A DNA stretch of 64,000 nt from Prevotella intermedia ATCC 25611 = DSM 20706. GTDB taxonomy: Bacteria; Bacteroidota; Bacteroidia; Bacteroidales; Bacteroidaceae. Shown here piece by piece: positions 58,804 to 64,000 of the stretch (positions are counted from its first letter, which is position 1; each line of letters opens with the position of its first letter). Where the stretch lies: the NCBI RefSeq assembly GCF_001953955.1, contig NZ_CP019300.1:992001-1056000 (forward strand), read 5' to 3'. The translations under genes and the position numbers were made by a program. Under the pieces are notes generated by a model, which saw only the letters and a list, made by a program, of their open reading frames with translations, ran no database searches and was not told where the DNA came from.

Positions 58804-60123
58804 TTACAGGAAAGGAGAGATGAGGAAGCCCAATAAACCTTTCAGCTTCTGCCAAGGAGTTCTCCATTCGTTCCATTTCTTTTCCGTTAGCTTGAAGCAA
58901 TCTTTCTTTTGATTTTCAAAAAGGGTGTCCAGCTCCTTTGTAGTTTCTTTATCTATAATCACAGCATTTAATTCTCTATCCCATCTTAGGCTGCGAGCAT
59001 TCAGGTTTGCCGAACCTACGGTGCAGATTTTGCCATCTACAAGTATGATTTTTGTATGGTGGAAGCCTGGCTCGAACAACCAGATTATGCAACCGCTCTT
59101 CATCAACTTGTGTGCATTATAGTATCCGCAGTCGGGTGTTAGCGGAATGTCGCTCTTGACACTCAGCATTATTTCTACTTTTATTCCGCGCTTTGCAGCT
59201 TTCTTTAATGCCCTTCTTATCTTCGGACCAAGCGTGAAATAGGGGTTTATAATCTTTATGCTGTCTTGCGCATCATCAATTGCTTTCGCATAGAAAGTCC
59301 TGATAATGTCTTGCGATACATGAGGCTCTCGGTTGATAATGCCTACCATTTTATGTCCTGCAGCAGCGCAAGTGTCTGGTTTTAATCCTTTCACATAGGT
59401 AGCATTGCTTATTCCTCGGTAGTATTTTGCACCATGGACATTTTGCGCTGATACCGTATACCACATTTGCAGGAATATCTTTTGCAGAGTGTTTACGGCA
59501 TCGCCTTCTATCCTGCAATGCATATCGTGCCATTCTCCAACAACTTCTGTACCTTTAATATAGTAGTCGGCAACATTCATACCGCCTGTATAGGCTATCT
59601 TTCCATCAATAATGACAATCTTGCGGTGGTCGCGATTGAACACATCGTGTATCCAAGGAAACTCTATTGGCTTAAATTCATATATTTCAATACCTTGCTT
59701 TCTGATTTCTTTTAAATGCCTTTTGCGCATCGGACGATTGTTGCTGGCATTGCCAAATCCATCGAATATCGCTCTGACTTCCACTCCTTCTTTTACCTTC
59801 TTCGCAAGACGGGTAATCAATTCTTTGTTAATGGAGTCGTTTCTGAAGTTGAAATACTCTAAATGTATGCTTGAACGAGCTTGTTCAATGGCTTTAAACA
59901 GGTCGTCGAATTTCTCTTGACCGTTTGTCAGCAGCGTTACCGAATTGTTGTTGCTGAACTGTATGCCTTTCTTTCTGAGCTGTTGCACAAGTAAAGAATC
60001 GGAGCCTGTTGGCAGAGGGTGTTGCTTATCGGTTGCAGGACTTGACATTATGGGTTGCCTAAGTGCAGCAAACCATAGCAAAAGCAAGGTTAGTAAAAGT
60101 GATTTTCTTTCTGTATTCTTCAC
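58804..60123 (-). CDS. Phospholipase D-like protein, cardiolipin synthase type
   Basis: A 439-residue PLD-superfamily protein. Residues 1-25 are an N-terminal hydrophobic signal or anchor; the usual pair of N-terminal helices of ClsA is missing. The two HKD motifs are present: H166 in NRDHRKIVIIDGKIAYTGG and H356 in GFHHTKIILVDGKICTVGS, each followed by the conserved Gly-Ser/Gly-Met-Asn part. Other features are IHLEYFNFRNDSINKELI and KIINPYFTLGPKIRRALKK. Cardiolipin synthase is the most likely role (joining two phosphatidylglycerols). It lies 66 bases after kdsD and may be in its operon. Confidence 0.88.
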   Translation of the reverse strand: MKNTERKSLLLTLLLLWFAALRQPIMSSPATDKQHPLPTGSDSLLVQQLRKKGIQFSNNNSVTLLTNGQEKFDDLFKAIEQARSSIHLEYFNFRNDSINKELITRLAKKVKEGVEVRAIFDGFGNASNNRPMRKRHLKEIRKQGIEIYEFKPIEFPWIHDVFNRDHRKIVIIDGKIAYTGGMNVADYYIKGTEVVGEWHDMHCRIEGDAVNTLQKIFLQMWYTVSAQNVHGAKYYRGISNATYVKGLKPDTCAAAGHKMVGIINREPHVSQDIIRTFYAKAIDDAQDSIKIINPYFTLGPKIRRALKKAAKRGIKVEIMLSVKSDIPLTPDCGYYNAHKLMKSGCIIWLFEPGFHHTKIILVDGKICTVGSANLNARSLRWDRELNAVIIDKETTKELDTLFENQKKDCFKLTEKKWNEWRTPWQKLKGLLGFLISPFL

Positions 60124-60189
60124 GTTATTCGCTTTTTTTGTTTTCTTTTTATTTGTCTTTCGTGCTCTTCTTTGCTTTGAAACGCACGG

Positions 60190-61140
60190 TTAAAGCATAC
60201 AACTGTAATGGTCTACGACACCCAATAGCCTTTGTTCCTTATCGCAAACCAACACCGTGTGTATTTTATATTGGTGCATAATACTTTGAATTTCGGTGAT
60301 TTTAGTATTAGGAAGAACGGTTTTAGGCGTTCTTGTCATAATGTCTTCTACTGTGTGGTCAAAGAATTTAGCTTGCCATTTTTCCATCGCACGGCGTATG
60401 TCGCCATCGGTAATAAGTCCGATAACCTTATCGTTTTCAATAGAAACGCCTAACCCTAACTTGCCGTTGCTGACATGAATGATAGCTTCTCCCAAGTGCA
60501 TCTCTTTAGGAATGATAGGTAAATCCTCTGAACGCATAACGTCTTGTGCCGTGGTTAGCAAGCGTTTGCCGAGTTCTCCGCCAGGGTGGAACTGTGCAAA
60601 GTCTTTCGGACGGAACTTCCTGACTTCCATTAGGGCAATGGCAAGTGCGTCGCCCATTACCAATGCGGCTGTTGTAGAGCTTGTTGGAGCCAGGTTCAGT
60701 GGGCAAGCTTCTTTCTCAACCCATACCTTTATATGTGTTGTAGAGTATTTTGCCAACAGCGATTTTGGATTGGCACTCATACCAATGATGGGAATGTTCA
60801 TATGCAATACCATTGGAATAAAGCGCAGAAGTTCGTCTGTCTGTCCCGAATTAGAGAGTGCTAACACAACGTCGTCTTTCGTCATAGCACCCAAATCGCC
60901 GTGAAAAACATCTAAAGGATTAGCAAAGAAGGCAGGAGTGCCTGTCGATGACAATGTTGCAGCTATTTTAGCACCGATGTTTCCGCTTTTACCGACGCCT
61001 GTAACGATAACTTTCCCTTTGCAGTGGTACATCAGTTCTACAGCCTTATCGAAGTTATCGTCCAACTGTTCTATCAAAGCTAATGTGGCATTGGCTTCGT
61101 CTTTAATGCATTGTATTGCATAATCTCTAACACTTTCCAT
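60190..61140 (-). CDS. kdsD: D-arabinose 5-phosphate isomerase (KdsD/KpsF)
   Basis: Converts ribulose 5-phosphate to arabinose 5-phosphate, the precursor of Kdo in lipopolysaccharide. The 316-residue protein has an SIS domain (about 40-180) with VIVTGVGKSGNIGAKIAATL, STGTPAFFANPLDVFHGDLG and ALSNSGQTDELLRFIP. The family signature LAPTSSTTAALVMGDALAI follows, then FAQFHPGGELGKRLL. Two CBS domains (about 205-316) end the protein (MTRTPKTVLPNTKITEIQSI). It lies 21 bases after kdsA, so both Kdo precursor steps are coexpressed. Confidence 0.97.
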   Translation of the reverse strand: MESVRDYAIQCIKDEANATLALIEQLDDNFDKAVELMYHCKGKVIVTGVGKSGNIGAKIAATLSSTGTPAFFANPLDVFHGDLGAMTKDDVVLALSNSGQTDELLRFIPMVLHMNIPIIGMSANPKSLLAKYSTTHIKVWVEKEACPLNLAPTSSTTAALVMGDALAIALMEVRKFRPKDFAQFHPGGELGKRLLTTAQDVMRSEDLPIIPKEMHLGEAIIHVSNGKLGLGVSIENDKVIGLITDGDIRRAMEKWQAKFFDHTVEDIMTRTPKTVLPNTKITEIQSIMHQYKIHTVLVCDKEQRLLGVVDHYSCML

Positions 61141-61161
61141 CTTGCTTTTCTCTCTTTCGCT

Positions 61162-61920
61162 TTATTGTAGTTGTACGATTAGACTTTCAAGGTTGGCTAA
61201 TTCCAGCATATTGGCTGCATCGCTGAGCCCTTTGTCTGGGTCGGGGTGTACCTCAAAGAAGTATCCGTTAGCACCAAAAGCTTTGGCAGCCAATGCCATT
61301 GAAGGAACAAACTTGCGGTCGCCGACAGTCTTTCCATTGCCTGCGCTTGGACGTTGAACGCTGTGTGTGCAATCCATAATCACGGTTTCGCTAAATTCCT
61401 GCATGTCTGGAATGTTTCTGAAATCCACAACAAGGTTGTTATAGCCAAAGCTATTGCCGCGTTCTGTAAGCCAAACCTCTTTCGCACCGCTTTCCTTGCA
61501 TTTCTCAACTGGGTATTTCATATCCTTTCCGCTAAGGAATTGTGCTTTTTTAATGTTCACAATCTTTCCCGTTTTCGCAGCTGCAACCAACAAATCGGTT
61601 TGTCTGCACAGGAAAGCAGGTATCTGAATGACGTCCACAACTTTGCCAACTTCCTCTGCTTGATAGCTTTCGTGAATGTCGGTGAGTAGCTGTAAGCCGT
61701 ATTTGTCTTTGATTTCCTGCAGCATTTCAAGTCCTTTCACCATTCCTGGTCCACGGAAAGAGTTCAGACTGGTGCGGTTTGCCTTGTCGAAACTGGCTTT
61801 AAAGATTATGTCTATGCCATATTTCTCATTCAGGCGCACCAATTCTGCAGCGACTGTGTTCAGGAGTTCTTGGCTTTCAATGACGCAAGGTCCTGCAATA
61901 TAGATGTTTTTATTATTCAT
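61162..61920 (-). CDS. kdsA: 3-deoxy-8-phosphooctulonate synthase
   Basis: Condenses PEP with arabinose 5-phosphate to Kdo-8-phosphate. About 252 residues from ATG 61920; the frame also opens upstream to 62013, but MNNKNIYIAGPCVIESQELL is the normal enzyme start and a -7 element lies between. Blocks: KASFDKANRTSLNSFRGPGM, LLTDIHESYQAEEVGKVVDV, IQIPAFLCRQTDLLVAAAKT, VNIKKAQFLSGKDMKYPVEK, WLTERGNSFGYNNLVVDFRN and VIMDCTHSVQRPSAGNG. The last shows CTHSVQ with an Asp-Cys-Thr-His metal region. Confidence 0.97.
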   Translation of the reverse strand: MNNKNIYIAGPCVIESQELLNTVAAELVRLNEKYGIDIIFKASFDKANRTSLNSFRGPGMVKGLEMLQEIKDKYGLQLLTDIHESYQAEEVGKVVDVIQIPAFLCRQTDLLVAAAKTGKIVNIKKAQFLSGKDMKYPVEKCKESGAKEVWLTERGNSFGYNNLVVDFRNIPDMQEFSETVIMDCTHSVQRPSAGNGKTVGDRKFVPSMALAAKAFGANGYFFEVHPDPDKGLSDAANMLELANLESLIVQLQ

Positions 61921-61982
61921 TTGCGGAACGATATGAAATATAGAATGTTGAGAAAGTTGCTTCCCAAAGCTGTTTAATAATG

Positions 61983-61990
61983 CAAAGGTA
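61983..61990 (-). promoter_or_regulatory. -7 element (TACCTTTG) for kdsA-kdsD
   Basis: TACCTTTG on the minus strand fits TAnnTTTG, 62 bases before the kdsA ATG. It supports the start at 61920. Confidence 0.6.
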
Positions 61991-62078
61991 TATATAATAA
62001 GGTGAATATGCAAGCTATCTACATAAGTTTATTAATACTTTATAATACTATGGAAGTATTTTATTTTGAAGTTTTTTG

Positions 62079-62086
62079 TACTTTTG
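62079..62086 (+). promoter_or_regulatory. -7 element (TACTTTTG) for the kinase-like gene
   Basis: TACTTTTG fits TAnnTTTG and lies 17 bases before ATG 62104. It supports that start rather than the upstream ATG at 62002. Confidence 0.6.
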
Positions 62087-62103
62087 CAAGCAAAACAAAG
62101 CGT

Positions 62104-62976
62104 ATGATACTGATAGCAGATAGTGGCAGTACAAAAACCGATTGGATAGTTTCGGGCAATGAAGGAAATAATGATAAGGTTATTTCAACGCAGGGAATCA
62201 ATCCTTTTCATCAATCAGACAGCGAGATAGAACTTATTTTAAAGAATGAAGTTCTACCTCAATTAGTATCTGTTTTAGATGATACCGATGCAGCAAATCT
62301 GATTAAATCTGTTGCATTCTATGGGGCTGGTTGCACCGAAGGCGTACAACCTAAGATGAAAAAATGTTTGTCTGAAACTTTTGTGGAAGCAACTGTGGAA
62401 GTTGCCGGCGACTTGCTTGGCGCAGCCAGAGCCTTGTGTGGCGACACATCGGGCATTGCCTGCATATTGGGAACAGGCTCTAACAGTTGTTTTTACGATG
62501 GCAAGACAATCGTAAAGAGTGTTCCTCCGTTGGGTTATATCTTAGGCGATGAAGGCAGTGGGGCGGCATTAGGCAAACTCTTTATGAACGGAATATTTAA
62601 AGGCGGACTGCCCGAAGCAATCCGAGAATTATACCTTCGTGAAGAAAATCTCACCTATCAGGAAATCATTGAAAGAGTTTATCGCAAGCCATTGGCGAAC
62701 AGATTCTTGGCTTCTACTGCACAATTCATAAACCGACACTTGGATTTGCCCGAATTGGAAGCATTGGTACAGCAAAACTTTGAACTTTTCTTTGAACGCA
62801 ATGTGTGCGAATACGCTTGTTACGGAGTAAAGAAAGTGTCGGCAATAGGCAGTATTGCCTACCATTTCCGCAATGTTTTTGAAAAGGCAACTGCAAAGTT
62901 TGGTTTTGAAGTAGATAAGGTAGAGAAGTCGCCCATTCGTGGAATGCTGGCTTATCATCAGGCCAAACAAGCATAG
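62104..62976 (+). CDS. BadF/BadG-type sugar kinase-like ATPase (N-acetylglucosamine kinase-like)
   Basis: About 290 residues of the ASKHA superfamily. The start MILIADSGSTKTDWIVSGNE gives the phosphate-1 motif (DSGSTKTDW). AFYGAGCTEGVQPKMKKCL, GDLLGAARALCGDTSGIACI, LGTGSNSCFYDGKTI and LGYILGDEGSGAALGKLF supply the adenosine and phosphate-2 loops. The family phosphorylates GlcNAc or related amino sugars in cell-wall recycling. The exact substrate is inferred, not shown. It stands alone, divergent from kdsA. Confidence 0.88.
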   Translation: MILIADSGSTKTDWIVSGNEGNNDKVISTQGINPFHQSDSEIELILKNEVLPQLVSVLDDTDAANLIKSVAFYGAGCTEGVQPKMKKCLSETFVEATVEVAGDLLGAARALCGDTSGIACILGTGSNSCFYDGKTIVKSVPPLGYILGDEGSGAALGKLFMNGIFKGGLPEAIRELYLREENLTYQEIIERVYRKPLANRFLASTAQFINRHLDLPELEALVQQNFELFFERNVCEYACYGVKKVSAIGSIAYHFRNVFEKATAKFGFEVDKVEKSPIRGMLAYHQAKQA

Positions 62977-63065
62977 AAGTGTAGCTTTGTAGATAAATAT
63001 ATTCTGCCGAAACGCTGTCATAGAAGATATTCTGCCAATCGTTTGGCGGTTATTCATAAAATTAG

Positions 63066-63073
63066 TATTTTTG
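63066..63073 (+). promoter_or_regulatory. -7 element (TATTTTTG) for the ExbB-like gene
   Basis: TATTTTTG fits TAnnTTTG, 110 bases before the ATG at 63183. Confidence 0.45.
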
Positions 63074-63182
63074 AAATTCAAAAGCATAAGGGCTGCATTG
63101 TTGAGTAAAAGAACATAGCTTCGATGCTTCGTACAAGCTCTTTCGGCATTTAATTATAAGATTTTAGAAAAGAAATATCAGT

Positions 63183-64000
63183 ATGAAAAAAATAATTGCT
63201 TGTCTTGCAATCTTCGCAACCATCTTGTTTTCTTGTCCGCTTGGCAGTATTGCGCAAAACGCTGATGCAGCACAGCAGAAACCAAACGTGGAGGCAAATG
63301 CGAGCGGAGGCGCACAAAGCAGCGATGCACTCGACGCCCTCGGAGTGGAAGAAAATGCTCCGAAGGTGCAAAAAGCATCGACAGAAAGTGTAGGTTTCCA
63401 CCAATCGTTGAAGCGAAAGTTCATCGACGGCAATGCAGGCTTTATGTCGCTTGTTGCCTTAGCTTTGGTGTTGGGCTTGGCTTTCTGTATAGAACGCATT
63501 ATCTATCTTAGCCTTTCGGAGATTGATGCAAAGCGTTTTATGGGAAAGCTGACCGACCTGATAGTTGCAAAAGACATTGAAAAGGCGAAAGAACTTAGCA
63601 AGAACACCCGTGGCCCTGTAGCTTCTATCTGCTATCAAGGACTTCTCCGCATCGAAGGTTCTATCGAAGACATAGAGCGCAGCGTGGCTTCCTACGGCAG
63701 TGTGCAGAGTGCCAATTTGGAGAAAGGCTGTTCGTGGGTAACCCTTTTCATTGCTATGGCACCGTCGTTGGGTTTCCTCGGTACGGTAATAGGTATGGTA
63801 ATGGCTTTCGACCAAATACAAGTTGCGGGCGACATCAGTCCTACCATTGTGGCTTCGGGTATGAAAGTGGCTCTGATAACCACCATCTTCGGTATCATTG
63901 TAGCTTTGGTCTTGCAAGTATTCTACAACTATATACTTTCCAAGATAGAGCATCTGACGGCTCAGATGGAAGAGTCGGCAATCTCTTTGTTAGACGCTAT
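63183..64000 (+). CDS. ExbB/TolQ/MotA-family proton channel protein (3' end cut by the window)
   Basis: The first 272 residues are present. A signal peptide at about 1-25 (MKKIIACLAIFATILFSC) and a 45-residue Ala/Glu/Lys-rich periplasmic linker precede the channel domain, as in Bacteroidetes ExbB proteins. Membrane segments lie at about 87-105 (GFMSLVALALVLGLAFCIE), 180-200 and 225-245. FIAMAPSLGFLGTVIGMVMA and GDISPTIVASGMKVALITTI, then FGIIVALVLQVFYNYI, are the conserved pore region. With ExbD and TonB it would power TonB-dependent uptake; the partner genes should follow beyond the window. Confidence 0.94.
   Translation, partial: MKKIIACLAIFATILFSCPLGSIAQNADAAQQKPNVEANASGGAQSSDALDALGVEENAPKVQKASTESVGFHQSLKRKFIDGNAGFMSLVALALVLGLAFCIERIIYLSLSEIDAKRFMGKLTDLIVAKDIEKAKELSKNTRGPVASICYQGLLRIEGSIEDIERSVASYGSVQSANLEKGCSWVTLFIAMAPSLGFLGTVIGMVMAFDQIQVAGDISPTIVASGMKVALITTIFGIIVALVLQVFYNYILSKIEHLTAQMEESAISLLDA

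Overview
The window looks like a chromosomal segment of a Bacteroidales bacterium, most likely Prevotella or a close relative. The evidence is many promoter-like sites with the Bacteroidetes -7 form TAnnTTTG, Bacteroidetes-type gene sets (hut operon with fused FtcD, ZapA/RNase Y cluster, thioester-less alpha-2-macroglobulin, flavodoxin plus DUF2023, BY-kinase), and a short GIYI-N C-terminal tail typical of Prevotella secreted proteins. No rRNA, tRNA, CRISPR array, prophage or transposase gene was seen. The end genes (clpB at the left, an exbB/tolQ-type gene at the right) are cut by the window.

Layout. 1-4.5 kb: clpB (minus), then a frameshifted four-cysteine membrane protein overlapping a PflA-like radical SAM gene, then a small membrane protein. 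4.6-11.4 kb: a large periplasmic alpha-2-macroglobulin overlapping ispH. 12.1-14.0 kb: a two-gene DpnII/MboI-like (GATC) restriction-modification cassette closed by a strong terminator. 14-17.2 kb: a polytopic membrane protein and a secreted subtilase. 17.5-21.1 kb: nadB-nadA-nadC, the de novo NAD pathway. 21.4-22.3 kb: flavodoxin and DUF2023. 22.8-30 kb: an M48 lipoprotein protease, two acidic secreted paralogs, NfeD with an SPFH protein, a UDP-GlcNAc 2-epimerase and a secreted protein. 30.6-34.2 kb: MATE transporter, CopZ-like chaperone and a copper ATPase without a normal nucleotide-binding domain. 34.4-37.3 kb: RNase Y, ZapA, a coiled-coil protein and an unknown protein. 38.2-42.1 kb: rfbA, a BY-kinase with a tyrosine-rich tail, and a HAD-like protein. 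42.2-46.7 kb: a lipoprotein, a phosphodiesterase-fold enzyme, DAHP synthase/chorismate mutase, a TPR protein and a DUF1648 protein. 47.5-54.1 kb: histidine utilisation (ftcD-hutU-hutH-hutI). 54.4-56.2 kb: an exported aldose epimerase-like protein and a Gly/Tyr-rich secreted protein. 57.1-58.8 kb: two LuxR-type regulators, one fused to a hemerythrin domain. 58.8-61.9 kb: kdsA-kdsD and a phospholipase D/cardiolipin synthase. 62.1-64 kb: a sugar-kinase-like protein and an ExbB-like channel.

Most genes are chromosomal housekeeping or metabolic genes. The unusual content lies in four places. A family of about 200-bp dispersed intergenic repeats occurs in six copies, with three internal 6-base cassettes that are swapped and inverted between copies. 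GATC is almost absent: I find only six sites in 64 kb by eye, and three of them lie in or just upstream of the GATC methylase gene. The copper ATPase lacks its N-domain. A RIC-like/hemerythrin/LuxR regulator sits next to a second LuxR gene, and both share a TAGGTATT-type motif with the flavodoxin promoter.
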